64,000 bases of DNA from Eunapius fragilis (GCA_963681505.1 OY811990.1:4380891-4444890), one strand, 5' to 3'. Shown: positions 31,262-42,653, numbered from the stretch's first letter. The notes: generated by a model not told the origin, from the sequence alone. Numbers and translations: made by a program.

Positions 31262-31876
31262 CTAGCCCCCTCATGTATCATTGGCTAGCCCCCTCACATA
31301 TCATTGGCTAGCCCCCTCATGTATCATTAGCTAGCCCCCTCATGTATCATTGGCTAGTCCCCTCATGTATCAATGGCTAGCCCCCTCATGTATCATTGGC
31401 TAGTCCCCTCATGTATCATTGGCTAGCCCCCTCATGTATCATTGGCTAGTCCCCTCATGTATCATTGGCTAGTCCCCTCATGTATCATTGGCTAGTCCCC
31501 TCATGTATCAATGGCTAGCCCCCTCATGTATCATTGGCTAGTCCCCTCATGTATCATTGGCTAGCCCCCTCATGTATCATTGGCTAGTCCCCTCATGTAT
31601 CATTGGCTAGTCCCCTCATGTATCATTGGCTAGCCCCCTCATGTATCATTGGCTAGCCCCCTCATGTATCATTGGCTAGCCCCCTCATGTATCATTGGCT
31701 AGCCCCCTCATGTATCATTGGCTAGCCCCCTCATGTATCATTGGCTAGCCCCCTCATGTATCATCGGCTAGCCCCCTCATGTATCATTGGCTAGGCCCCC
31801 TCATGTATCATTGGCTAGCCCCCTCATGTATCATTAGCTAGCCCCCTCTTGTATCATTGGCTAGCCCCCTCATGTC
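31262..31876. repeat. 23-bp minisatellite, about 27 copies
   Basis: Unit CTAGCCCCCTCATGTATCATTGG with a few variants (CTAGTCCCC, ATCAATGG). Same family as 37045-37700. Confidence 0.95.
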
Positions 31877-31877
31877 C

Positions 31878-31985
31878 CCATGGGTAGTGGTGTGGAGACC
31901 AGTGAGGGTGACTGGCACATTGTGGACCAATCAGACCATCCAGGTCAGCAGGACTTCCTCATTTACTACAAGCCTCCATTATAAC
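31878..31985 (+). CDS. Possible mosaic-gene exon (GSGVETSEGDW)
   Basis: After the minisatellite one frame reads GSGVETSEGDWHIVDQSDHP then QQDFLIYYKPP to a TAA; the copy at 37702-37810 is nearly the same. A second frame downstream reads SLHYNQSDNGVCVSYLS. It may be an Ig-type exon whose 5' border was replaced by the minisatellite. Weakly supported. Confidence 0.35.
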
Positions 31986-32046
31986 CAAAGTGATAATGGT
32001 GTCTGTGTTTCTTACCTGAGCATTAGCATAGAGAGAAGCCATGGTA

Positions 32047-32136
32047 CCCTATGGACCCCTCCCTCCCCCATGGTGATGGCTGTACCACTCACCCTATGGA
32101 CCCCTCCCTCCCCCATGGTGATGGCTGTACCATTCA
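32047..32136. repeat. 45-bp tandem repeat, two copies
   Basis: Unit starting CCTATGGACCCCTCCCTCCC; expanded to six copies at 37869-38150. Confidence 0.9.
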
Positions 32137-32598
32137 CCCACTCTCCCTGTGAGATAGGTCTATGGGCAACTTCTGTAACTGACCTGAATGTTAGGCCAAA
32201 CAATTCTGAAGATGTATGTGGTAATTGACTGATGTGTTAGTACAATATGACTTGTAGGTGTCACATGTAGAAGCTTCCAGAAGTTCAGGGTACAAGGGAC
32301 ATGCACAGTTGGAATGCTTGCTACTATGTAAGAACTCTCCAGACTTCTCTCTCTGACTCTCTGTGGACCTGCAACAACAGCACTGGCAGCTGTCCCTCTT
32401 TAGCGTGTGAACCTGTTGCTACCTCCATTGTTGGATTGTGTGTTGTGATTGTTTACTAATATCGATATCTTCTCTGTTTTCCGTTACGTGTAGGAGTTCA
32501 GCTGGAGTTGTCACAATGTAGGACATTTACAAAGGGGCGTGGATTGACCAAGCCACACCCCACCAGATACTACTCACAACATAACACCTACCTCCCAG

Positions 32599-32645
32599 CA
32601 AACCCACCTCCACCACCCCCAACCCTCCTACCATCCCTCCACCAA

Positions 32646-32676
<31 letters not shown>

Positions 32677-32867
32677 GGGGAGGGTCTTCAAGGAGTGTGG
32701 CAGTGCCTGCCCCCCCACCTGCGTGGGCAAAGCCTTGGTCTGCATAGAGGTGTGTGTGGCTGGGTGCTTCTGCCCCAGTGGGCTAGTGGAGGATGGTGGG
32801 CAGTGTGTGCACCCTGAGAAGTGCAGGGACTCCAACTCCTCACCACTGGTGCTGCTAGCACAACCTC
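32599..32867 (+). pseudogene. Proline-rich + TIL-2 exon with poly-C expansion (M3)
   Basis: Acceptor and donor match the M2 exon, but the proline codons have become a run of about 28 C at 32649-32676. The length is no longer in frame with confidence, and the first TIL cysteine (SCPPGRVF) lies within the affected stretch. Confidence 0.65.
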
Positions 32868-32943
32868 GTAAGTGACATACACATGCCTCCATTGACGGGC
32901 TGTGAATACTGTGTTATCCTCACACACACACACACATACACAC

Positions 32944-33089
32944 ACCCTGGTCCATGCAGTGATGAGATCAGAATGTTCACTTACAACCCTACCACATCGC
33001 AGTGTGATGTATTCATGTATGGAGGTTGCCTAGGCAACGACAACAGGTTTACCACAGAGAAATCCTGCCTGGACACATGCTCTACATAA
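32944..33089 (+). pseudogene. Kunitz exon lacking its 5' end (M3)
   Basis: Open from PGPCSDEIRMFTYNP to CLDTCST-stop with five of six cysteines, but the acceptor and first Cys (EFCQLKQ) were deleted: the CA repeat joins directly to CACCCTGG. Confidence 0.75.
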
Positions 33090-33161
33090 AAGCACACCCA
33101 AACAAAACTTATGTACCGCACCATTGGTTTACTGAGATGATTTATTGATGTGAGCATATGG

Positions 33162-33320
33162 TTACTTCTTTAACCTCATATGATAGTCATACTTAGACAG
33201 GTGGTGGTTGGGTGGGAAGTACTTCTCATAGAAGTCCAGGCAGTAGCTCTCAGCCTTGAAGCCAACCTTCTGGTACTTGATCACAGATACTTGAAGGGTC
33301 ACGTCCTTACTACTGGTCCC
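33162..33320 (-). CDS. Gene X last exon, complete copy
   Basis: 53 codons with the same borders and C-terminus as 2195-2353 (a Phe-to-Leu type change, KVGFKAESYC). Supports a real protein-coding exon. Family unknown. Confidence 0.5.
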   Translation of the reverse strand, partial: GTSSKDVTLQVSVIKYQKVGFKAESYCLDFYEKYFPPNHHLSKYDYHMRLKK

Positions 33321-33439
33321 TTAGGAGAGTCAGGAGGTGTAGCACTGTGAGGGAGTTACACCTTGACTAGGAGGGGAGGAGGGAGAGGGGGTGTGGCACC
33401 ACTGGGGACTCCAGGGGGGCTGTGGGGAGGGGAGGAGGA

Positions 33440-33617
33440 CAGCTGCTATAGGTAAGGACAGGCACTGCTTTGGCTTGCGTGTCTCAGGGTGGACTGGGGA
33501 CTGGACAATCTTAGCAATGGTCTACAGTGCTAACATGGTGAGGGACATGTGCTTAGCCAGGCCACACCCCTCTTTGCGGTGGACTGCCTGGACCCTGGTG
33601 TTGGGCGGGGCCACCTT
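33440..33617 (-). pseudogene. Gene X internal exon, with stop
   Basis: Follows an acceptor GGTCCCTTCAG; reads KVAPPNTRVQAVHRKEGCGL then a TAG at the position that is CAG in the 52967 copy. Confidence 0.4.
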
Positions 33618-33848
33618 CTGAAGGGACCACCAGCCATGATATCACCTGGCTTCTGAGGGACAGACTGGTAACTGGATATGTTATTACTTCCTTGCAAACT
33701 GTGACTAACTCAATAGGTCTGGGGACTCAGTAACAGCAACTGTCTAGAGCTTTAAATTATCCTCTGTCACCATAGCAATGCTCTTTCCCAACCTTACATC
33801 CCCACACCTCATGCCCAGTGTCTTCTTATGTACATTACATCATCATAA

Positions 33849-33904
33849 TTTACTGGGGGTTACATAAGGTGCTGTAGCTAGGCCTCACATGAAGGTCATG
33901 AGGA
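33849..33904 (-). pseudogene. Relic of TRIM filamin-NHL linker
   Basis: About 56 bp (GGGGGTTACATAAGGTGCTG to GACTGCCCTGTAC) is a copy of the linker around 34820. Shorter versions stand 3' of T3, T4, T6, T7 and T8 (near 7425, 27893, 42525, 53335, 61850). Confidence 0.65.
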
Positions 33905-33975
33905 CTGCCCTGTACAACATACATAAATACATGACATCTCATCTGTGACAGTCTCTTCATGATAAACCTTCCTCT

Positions 33976-33989
33976 GTTGCCATAGCAAC
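33976..33989. promoter_or_regulatory. RFX X-box-like palindrome
   Basis: GTTGCCATAGCAAC, about 60 bp past the T5 stop; a decayed partner (GTCACCATAGCAAT) is near 33766. Confidence 0.45.
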
Positions 33990-34046
33990 ATTCGTTCCAC
34001 ACCACACCTATAAAAAGGTCAACACTACATCATCATTACATCTTCA

Positions 34047-36543
34047 TTACACAAAATACTTCAATATAGTATCAGCATAAAAGTTGGCTACATACAGACT
34101 ACCACTTATAGGATCCAGACCAACACCACAGGGCTTATTGAGATTTCCAACTTTGTGGATCTTGTTTCCCTGAGGATTAAAGATGGAGAGACAATTGCCT
34201 CTGCGCTCACAGACAAGGCTGTAACCTTCTTCATCAATTGCTATTCCACATGGACTTTTTACATCTCTGTATGATCTGACATGGGTCCCGTCTGGTGTGA
34301 AGATTATGATGGTGTCAGAACCCCAGGCTGCAACATGGATGTTCCCTTGAGGGTCCAAGGCAAGACCCCATGGATCTTTAAAAGCCTGAGTACCAGAGAC
34401 ATTACCATTTATGGTCAATAGCCAGCTGCCATTTTGATCCAATATTACTACCCTATGGTTTTTATTGTCAGCAACAATCATCCTATCTCTTTGGTCAATA
34501 ATAACTGATATTGGATAACTAAACTGTCCTTGACAGGATCCATGTTGGCCAAACTTTTGTAGGAACTGTCCTCCAGTTGTCAGCTTCTGAATGCGATCAT
34601 TGCCAGTGTCAGCAACATACATCACATCTCCCTTGATGGATATGCCATGTGGATCACTGAACTGACCATCACCACTCCCATAACTACCTATGGTTCTCTT
34701 CTCATGACCACCTTGGTCAAACACACGAATACAGTCATCTCTCCAACAGGCTACATAGATGTCTCCACTGCAATGGATGGCTATACCTGATGGACCCCTC
34801 CTACAACTGATAACTTGCTGGGGGTTACATAAGGTGCTGTAGCTAGGCCTCACATCAAGGTCATGAGGACTGCCCTGTACATGTTCACCATCCATTGTGA
34901 TGAGGAGCTGGTGAGGACCAGCAGCCTGAGGGGTGAGGGTGATGGTGTAGGTACCATCTCCATGGTCCTCCACCTTTCCTGGGACAACTGCTCCATCATG
35001 TGACTTGGGCCTCAGCTCAGCCTTCACCTGCAGACCACCATATGGGTACCTCTCTCCCTCTGAGCTCTTGGTCTCCACTTTTGCACTACACACCATGTCC
35101 ATCCTGGCTGCTGACTTAGAAGACCATGTGCTTTGTGATGGAGATGGAGATGAGGCCATTACATGACCAAATTTGGAGAGTTCCTTTATCAGAGAATCAG
35201 TTTGTAAGGTCACATGTATGTCACTGGTAGAGAGGGAGACACCCTCAACCTTCTTCAGGGTGGCCTTCAGTTCAGTGGGTAGCAGATCTCCAAGAGCTAC
35301 CACCTCATGGTCAGTGTGGGTCTGGAGGATGTGGGAGGTCATCTCAGTGTAGCCACCAATCTCATCTTGTATCTTCACTAACTGTTCCTTCTGGAGGGAC
35401 AGGACTGTTGTCTTGGAAAGTGAAATGGCCTCCATCTCTGACAACAGTGTCTTCTTCCTTTCCTCTATGGCTTGGTGGAGCTGTTCAAAGGCTTGGTTAA
35501 TGAGCAGTGTGGCATTCTCTCTGGAAATCTCAACCTGTTCTGCCATCTTGTCTTTGGCACCAATGGCTCTGGTCAGCTTTGAGGCCATTTCTTGTGCACA
35601 CACAAGTGCTTCTCTCATTTCATCTCTGTGGACCTTTGCAATATTACGCGCATCAGCAAACCTGTGGTGGTTATGAAGAACTGGGGCACTGTCTCTGTTG
35701 ACCAGACACTGGCAGGTCTCACAATAGATTTTAGTTTCATGATGGTGTTCTTCAGTTGATGTCATGATGGATGGAAGTAGTCTGACAGACTCGTGGTCTA
35801 AACCTACCATCTGGTGATGATGGAGTATCTTATTGCGTTTGTGGTGCTCATGACACAAGGTACAGAGGAACTGACCACATGTACAACAGAACACCACTGC
35901 AGGCCCCTTGCCCCCATCAATACAAGCATCACATGACTTTTCACCACCACTGCCAATCTTGGACATGTACCCAGCCACCTCCACCTCAAAGCCAAGATGG
36001 AGGTTCTGAGGTATAGCATTGACTCCACCCTCTGGTACGGTGATACTTCTCTGACAGGTAGGACACTCCATCTTCTGCTTGTCCCCAGACCTCTCTATCT
36101 CCATATGCAGACACTGCCCACAGAAAGAGTGTAGACATGGAAGGATCCTAGGGTCTGTGTAGGGCTTAGAGCACAGCTGACATATGGTGTGTGAAGGGAA
36201 GAGGCCAGACCTGTGGAACAATAATGGACGTTCGAGAAAGGTCTACTAGGCAATACATGTACACATATGATGTGTCTATTGCTGATCGCCCTGGGAGCGT
36301 GGTATGTGTTTTAGTAGCGTACTAATTTAATAATAAAAACACGGCCGGTATATGTGTGTTCGTGCTTTACCTGCTACTACACGTGTCATCGTGGTTGGAT
36401 GATTTCAACGTCACTCGGCCTAGTATTTGGTCCGCTCCACACTCGTCACAAAGTGGTTCACCAGGATCGAGATCGTTTTGGCACAGTACACACGTCGGTC
36501 GCTGTACAGGTAACATGCTATTGTGTTGTACTTGGGTTGACAT
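34047..36543 (-). CDS. TRIM-NHL copy T5, complete
   Basis: The best-preserved copy. Exon 1 36371-36543 (ATG at 36541-36543) and exon 2 34047-36210 join in frame (AG/G, phase 2) to about 778 residues. Zinc ribbon C18/C21/C32/C35; RING 68-110 (CQLC, CLHSFCGQC, CPTC); first B-box region about 151-190; second B-box about 213-245 with YCETC kept but the next two zinc cysteines replaced by N229 and S232; coiled coil about 246-360; filamin about 415-515 (DHGDGTYTITLTPQAAGPHQ); six NHL blades about 530-778 ending ILKYFV. The layout is that of TRIM2/TRIM3/TRIM71 proteins, which ubiquitinate targets or bind RNA; the substrate is unknown. The NHL loops differ from T3 and T8 at set positions. Confidence 0.9.
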
Positions 36544-36917
36544 CACTAAAGAACTTTGCGGATAAATTTCATATTAGACGTGTTTTTATACACTGGAACA
36601 ATAGAAAAACCGGTTTTTAATTGATTCTAAACAGGAATATTCAAGCCCTGTCCATTTATAACTTCTGTGCGCGTGCTATTGCAGCGAATGATGTAATATA
36701 TCAACACCCAGTGACCAGTAACTGGTCCATAGCTACGTTTCAAATAATTATAAGCCATTCAACCCAAGGATTCTGTATCAAGTTAATCTCATACGATGGT
36801 AGGTAAAATTAGTACCTGAGTAAAATTAAGTACCAAGTAGGCTCACAAGTCTTACTAATGTACTGTGTGTGACTCCTTGCCTTGGTCTCACCTGGACTAT
36901 TACTGCTCCAGTGGTAC

Positions 36918-36983
36918 TCAGAAGGTGCAGAGGAACTGACCACATGTACAACAGAACACCACTGTAGGCCCCTTGCCCCCATC
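36918..36983 (-). pseudogene. Relic of TRIM first B-box region
   Basis: Same scrap as at 6034, here followed by 60 bp and then the 23-bp minisatellite. Confidence 0.55.
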
Positions 36984-37044
36984 AATAGATCTACTCCTTC
37001 TTAATACTAGTTAAATGATGATGTCTTGATATATAATAATAACC

Positions 37045-37700
37045 CCCTCAAGTATCATTGGCTAGCCCCCTCATGTATCATTGACTAGCCCCCTCATGTA
37101 TCATTGGCTAGCCCCCTCATGTATCATTGGCTAGCCCCCTCATGTATCATTGGCTAGCCCCCTCATGTATCATTGGCTAGCCCCCTCATGTATCATTGGC
37201 TAGCCCCCTCATGTATCATTGGCTAGCCCCCTCATGTATCATTGGCTAGCCCCCTCATATATCATTGGCTAGCCCCCTCATGTATCATTGGCTAGTCCCC
37301 CTCATATATCATTGGCTAGCCCCCTCATGTATCATTGGCTAGTCCCCCTCATGTATCATTGGCTAGCCCCCTCATGTATCATTGGCTAGCCCCCTCATGT
37401 ATCATTGGCTAGCCCCCTCATGTATCATTGGCTAGCCCCCTCATGTATCATTGGCTAGCCCCCTCATGTATCATTGGCTAGCCCCCTCATGTATCATTGG
37501 CTAGCCCCCTCATGTATCATTGGCTAGCCCCCTCATGTATCATTGGCTAGCCCCCTCATGTATCATTGGCTAGCCCCCTCATGTATCATTGGCTAGCCCC
37601 CTCATGTATCATTGGCTAGCCCCCTCATGTATCATTGGCTAGCCCCCTCATGTATCATTGGCTAGCCCCCTCATGTATCATTGGCTAGCCCCCTCATGTC
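37045..37700. repeat. 23-bp minisatellite, about 28 copies
   Basis: More uniform than the array at 31262-31876; same unit CTAGCCCCCTCATGTATCATTGG. Confidence 0.95.
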
Positions 37701-37701
37701 C

Positions 37702-37810
37702 CCATGGGTAGTGGTGTGGAGAGCAGTGAGGGTGACTGGCACTTTGTGGACCCATCAGACCAGTCAGGTCAGCAGGACTTCCTCATTTACTACAAGCCTC
37801 CATTATAACC
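37702..37810 (+). CDS. Possible mosaic-gene exon, second copy
   Basis: Close copy of 31878-31985 (GSGVESSEGDWHFVD). Follows the minisatellite in the same way. Confidence 0.3.
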
Positions 37811-37868
37811 AATGTGATACTGGTGTCTGTCTTTCTTACCTGAGCATTAGCATAGAGAGAAGCCATGG

Positions 37869-38150
37869 TACCCTATGGACCCCTCCCTCCCCCATGGTGA
37901 TGGCTGTACCACTCACCCTATGGACCCCTCCCTCCCCCCATGGTGATGGCTGTACCACTCACCCTATGGACCCCTCCCTCCCCTATGGTGATGGCTGTAC
38001 CACTCACCCTATGGACCCCTCCCTCCCCCATGGTGATGGCTGTACCACTCACCCTATGGACCCCTCCCTCCCCCCATGGTGATGACTGTACCACTCACCC
38101 TATGGACCCCTCCCTCCCCCATGGTGATGGCTGTACCATGCACTCACCCA
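37869..38150. repeat. 45-bp tandem repeat, six copies
   Basis: Unit CCTATGGACCCCTCCCTCCC..GGTGATGGCTGTACCACTCAC, with 45- and 46-bp versions. Confidence 0.95.
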
Positions 38151-38186
38151 CTCTCCCTTTAAGATAGGTCTGGACATGACGTAATG

Positions 38187-38238
38187 GGGAGGAGGGAGGG
38201 AGGGAGGGAGGGAGGGAGGGAGGGAGGGAGGGAGGGAA
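38187..38238. repeat. (GGGA)n microsatellite
   Basis: About 12 tetranucleotide units. Confidence 0.9.
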
Positions 38239-38315
38239 GGTTGTTGCTACATGATGGGATGGACATCTATAAGCTTAGCATGAAGTACGTGGACCACCGT
38301 CAACATGGGGGGAGG

Positions 38316-38975
38316 ACATTGCATCATCACCATGGGGGGGGGGGCATTACATCACCACCATGGGAGGGAGGGGGGGAGCATTACATCACCACCATGGGGG
38401 GGGGGGGGGGGGGCATTACATCACCACCAGAGAGGGAGGGCATTACATCACCACCATGGGGGGGCATTACATCACCACCATGAGGGGTTTAGGGCATTAC
38501 ATCATCACCATGGGGGGGGGGGAGGGCATTACAACATCACCATAGGGGGGGGGGGGGGGGGCATTACATCACCACCATGGGGGGGCATTACATCACCACC
38601 ATGAGGGGTTTAGGGCATTACATCATCACCATGGGGGGAGGGGAGGGCATTACATCATCACCATAGGGGGGGAGGGGAGGGCATTACATCACCACCATGG
38701 GGGGGCATTACATCACCACCATGAGGGGTTTAGGGCATTACATCATCACCATGGGGGGAGGGGAGGGCATTACATCATCACCATAGGGGGGGCATTACAT
38801 CACCACCATGGGGGGGGGGGGGGCATTACATCACCACCATGGGGGGAGGGGAGGGCATTACATCACCACCATGGGGGGGGGGGGGGGGGGGCATTACATC
38901 ACCACCATGGGGGGAGGGGAGGGCATTACATCACCACCATGGGGGGGCATTACATCACCACCATGGGCTTAGGGC
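38316..38975. repeat. G-tract minisatellite (GCATTACATCACCACCATGG)
   Basis: About 20 units of GGGCATTACATCACCACCAT separated by G runs of 6 to 18 bases, some with AGGGGAGGG. The G-rich strand has G-quadruplex potential. Confidence 0.9.
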
Positions 38976-39171
38976 ATCACACCAGTCTGGCATACAACAT
39001 TTTTGCTGATAGCACAGGTAGTACATATGTGTAAGTTCTTTCACCACACCATGAGTACCTTGACACAAGTACATCATCATTACATCACTACTATGGAGTA
39101 AATAAACATTACATCATTATAACATCGTCAATACATCATTACCATTACTATCAATAGCTACATCTGTACAC

Positions 39172-39262
39172 AGAATACTTCAATGCAGTCGGATGGCTAC
39201 ATACAGACCACCACTTACAGGATCCAGAGTAACAACATTGAGTTTTCAACTGTGTGGATCTG
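39172..39262 (-). pseudogene. 3' end of a lost TRIM copy
   Basis: Matches the TRIM stop region and last NHL blade (ACAGAATACTTCAATGCAGT, GGCTACATACAGACCACC, GGATCCAGAG) for about 90 bp, then decays. A TRIM copy probably stood here and was replaced by the ferritin-like DNA. Confidence 0.65.
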
Positions 39263-39756
39263 CAATGGTTGTGGAGTGATTGCATTCTCAACAATAATTT
39301 TTTCTAGCACTCTAGAATCAGTATCGAATTCATTTATATCTTGGGTAGTTTGGGGTCTGGTCCAGACGGCATATCAGGGTGATTTGCTCTCTACCCAGTC
39401 ATAGTCCCTCACAGGCCCACATGTCTAGTCATCTTCAGGTCTTATCTTGGTCCACATCAGCTTGCGTGCATGGACAGCCATGGACTCCATTATTGTAACT
39501 GCATTCTCCACTTTATACACTTTCCCCCCGAGAAGACCTCCTGAAGGTTTCTTAGCAGTGCCCTGTAAGCACTGTGGAAGGCTTTGGCTTCTGTGTAGTC
39601 ATTGTTGTTAGGGGAGATATCCGCACTACTCGGATTTGCCATCATGGGCCACACTCCTTGTGGATTGTATGGTATGGGAAGACCTTCATACACATAGTGA
39701 CCATCCTCTGTTTTAATCAGCCTTCGCTGACACACAAATTTGTAGAAATGAGCAAG

Positions 39757-39876
39757 CCGTTTCAAGTCACCTTGTTTGGGATCAACAGGCGACACCCCCG
39801 CTCCTTGCTCCACAATTTCCTTTATTGCACTGGTTGCTGATGATTCATTAGTAAGGACATACAAGGTACCAAGCTT
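39757..39876. repeat. 120-bp direct repeat within the ferritin-like gene, copy 1
   Basis: GCCGTTTCAAGTCACCTTGT to GTACCAAGCTTA; copy 2 lies at 40338-40457 with about four differences. Confidence 0.9.
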
Positions 39877-40337
39877 ACGGCCACTTCACTTGCCGTTCAA
39901 TCCTACTTTTAAAAATATCATATCGCCTAGATCATGTATGCAATTGTTAATATGCTGATAAAATTGTCCAATTGTGTGGTTAGTTAGTATACTACCTGGA
40001 TGATCAACATGGGTAACATGGGGCACTTCAATACCCATGAACACCTCATAATGTGCATCAGAGTTAAGCTTTTTCAGTGACACCCTGATTCTCGGTAAAA
40101 CGCCTCCTGCTTATCTATTTCAGGATCACCTCCAATTGCAATCAGTATATTTGTGACCTGTAAGAGGTGCAGCATTTCCTGAATTACAATGGAGCGGATA
40201 AGCTGCTGTATCTGCAAGTTGCATCCTTCAATGATGGAGTAGAGAGCTGTTAGGTGTGGAGGGATCGTTGAGAACTCTAATTGCATGGCTAGTTGCAATT
40301 TGTCCTTTAACACTGGTAATGTACATACAGATATAGC

Positions 40338-40457
40338 CGTTTCAAGTCACCTTGTTTGGGATCAACAGGCAACACCCCCGCTCCTTGCTCCACAATTTCC
40401 TTTATTGCACTGGTTGCTGATGATGCATTAGTAACGACGTACAAGGTACCAAGCTTA
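40338..40457. repeat. 120-bp direct repeat, copy 2
   Basis: Misplaced between N-terminal part and helical core; a duplicate of the segment coding IKEIVEQGAGVSPVDPKQGD. Confidence 0.9.
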
Positions 40458-40981
40458 GTTGGTCATGCATGGTCAACTTCACTTGCAATTTGTCCTTCAT
40501 ATGTACATATATACAGATATGTCTGCCATTCTTTCTTGGTATGGTGATGCAGGCTGCTGGAATATATCCTCAAAGTAGGTATCATCTTTACTTGGATTAG
40601 AAAAATCAAGACTAAATTGTATTCTACGGCCATGGTTACCTGTGCAGTGTGGTGGATAGAAATAACTTTCAGCTAAGCTAGGAGCTGCCAAAGTTTTGGG
40701 TGGAGAATATATTGGTACATCAATGACAAAAGGTTTCCCCTCATTATCATTGTGTTCATCATAGATGGGATTTTTCAACCACTGGAGTATAACATTCCTC
40801 TTTGTAGGAGAGAGACCTCTGGTCACAGGCAGATAGCTTGGGTGGTTAACATCAAGGCTCATGGCTAGCTGGATCTGGTTCAGATTGTACGGAAGAGTTA
40901 CACTTCTGTAGCTCCTTAACTGTACAATTGGACACATGATTTTACCGTACAGGTGGTCATACTGGCTAAAGACAGGCTCAA

Positions 40982-41133
<152 letters not shown>

Positions 41134-41267
41134 TAATAACTAACTCATCTCACTCTCTTCATCCTTTGGGTTAACTGACAACTTCTGTAACCGACGTAAC
41201 TGTTAGACCAAACAATTCTGATGATTTAATACAACGGGGTGTGGACTTACCAAGCCACACCCCGGTG

Positions 41268-41454
41268 AGGGTCTTCAAGGAGTGTGGCAGTGCCTGCCCC
41301 CCCACCTGTGTGGGCAAAGCCTTGGCCTGCATAGAGGTGTGTGTGGCTGGGTGCTTCTGCCCCAGTGGGCTAGTGGAGGATGGTGGGCAGTGTGTGCACC
41401 CTGAGAAGTGCAGGGACTCCAACTCCTCACCACTGGTGCTGCTAGCACAACCTC
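41268..41454 (+). pseudogene. TIL-2 exon lacking its 5' part (M4)
   Basis: Nine TIL cysteines are in frame (VFKECGSACPPTC to HPEKC) and the C/GTAAGT donor is intact, but the proline-rich part, first cysteine and acceptor were deleted. Confidence 0.75.
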
Positions 41455-41501
41455 GTAAGTGACATACACATGTCTCCATTGATGGGCTATGAATACTGTG
41501 T

Positions 41502-41504
41502 TAT

Positions 41505-41570
<66 letters not shown>
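41502..41570. repeat. (CA)n tract before the Kunitz exon
   Basis: About 34 CA units ending in the acceptor CAG. Confidence 0.9.
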
Positions 41571-41572
<2 letters not shown>

Positions 41573-41575
<3 letters not shown>

Positions 41576-41731
41576 TCTGCCAGCTGAAACAGGACCCTGG
41601 TCCATGCAGTGATGAGATCAGAATGTTCACTTACAACCCTAGCACATCCCAGTGTGATGTGTTCATGTATGGAGGTTGCCTAGGCAACGACAACAGGTTT
41701 ACCACACTGCCTGGACACATGCTCTACATAA
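41573..41731 (+). pseudogene. Kunitz exon with internal deletion (M4)
   Basis: Reads EFCQLKQDPGPCSDEIR through YGGC normally, then GAGAAATCC is lost before TGCCTGG, shifting the frame and removing the last two cysteines. Confidence 0.8.
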
Positions 41732-41821
41732 AAGCACACCCAAACAAAACTTATGTAGCTGCAAGTAACAAACTACAGCACCATTGGTTTACTGAGATGA
41801 TTTACTGATGTGAGCATATGA

Positions 41822-41897
41822 TTACTTCCTTAACCTCATGTGATAGTCATACTTAGTGGTTGGGTGGGAAGTACTTCTTATAGAAGTCCAGGCAGTA
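41822..41897 (-). pseudogene. Gene X last exon, truncated
   Basis: Only the C-terminal 25 codons remain; the rest was deleted at CAGTAGGAGGGG. Confidence 0.45.
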
Positions 41898-41984
41898 GGA
41901 GGGGAGGGAGGAGGTGTGGTACCACGGGGGCACTCCAGGGGGGCTGTGGGGAGGGGGAGGAGGACAGCTGCTATAGGACCTCTT

Positions 41985-42152
41985 GGGTAGGGACAGGCAC
42001 TACTTTGGCTTGGGTGTTTCATGGTGGACTGGGGACTGGACAATCTTAGCAATGGTCTATGGTGCTATCATGGAGAGGGACATGTGCTTGGCCAGGCCAC
42101 ACCCCTCTTTGTGGTGGACTGGCAGGACCCTGGTGTTGGGCGGGGCCACCTT
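41985..42152 (-). pseudogene. Gene X internal exon, with stop
   Basis: Acceptor GTCTCTACAG before AAGGTGGCC; TAG in place of the CAG codon as in three other copies. A second, diverged version of the GCGLAN segment lies at about 42280-42330. Confidence 0.4.
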
Positions 42153-42653
42153 CTGTAGAGACCACCAACCATGATATCACAGGAACAGACTGGGAATTCA
42201 ATATTTTATACCACTGGTACCTAGGGGAGTCAAGGATGTGTTGGGGCTGTGTGAAGGGAAAGGTGTGGCACTACACGGGACATTTGGTTAGCCAGGCCAC
42301 ACCCCTTAGCAGTGGACTGCCTGGTGTAGGGTTTCTATGACATCACCTGGCTTCCTTGGGCAGACTGGGAACTCAATACGTTTTGCTTCCTTACAGACTG
42401 TAATTTACTCATAAGGTCAGTTTCCGTCTGACCAGCAATTGCTAGAGCTTCAAATCATAACACACAATCCCAACCATGCATCCCCGCACCTCATGCCTTA
42501 CATCATCGTTACATCATCACTTGCTGGGGGTTACATAGCTAGGCCTAGGTCATGTGGACTGATCCTTACAACATACCTCATGATAAAACCCTCCTCTGTT
42601 GTCATAGCGACATTCCTGTTATGTATTAACACTACATCATCATTACATCATCA

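Larger units (their letters stand above)
39425..40937 (-). pseudogene. Ferritin-like (VioB-type) domain gene, decayed
   Basis: In minus-strand order: an N-terminal part (40937-40497, NHPSYLPVTRGLSPTKRNVI); a 120-bp stray copy of a later segment (40457-40338); the helical core (40313-40074, LQLAMQLEFSTIPPHLTALY, IVIQEMLHLLQVTNILIAIG); after a frameshift GVLPRIRVSLKKLNSDAH; then IPYNPQGVWPM and a last helix (VENAVTIMESMAVHARKLMW) with another shift near 39530, ending TAG at 39425. EFSTIP and QEMLH..N are the metal-site helices of the ferritin-like domain of iminophenyl-pyruvate dimer synthases. The duplication and frameshifts make it a pseudogene. The family is mostly bacterial. Confidence 0.75.

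Noticed and set aside
37681..38167. Proline/tryptophan-rich ORFs over the 45-bp repeats
   Set aside because: Open only because the repeat unit lacks stops; unit lengths of 45 and 46 bp mix frames.
38184..38604. Gly-His repeat ORFs
   Set aside because: Translation of the G-run minisatellite.
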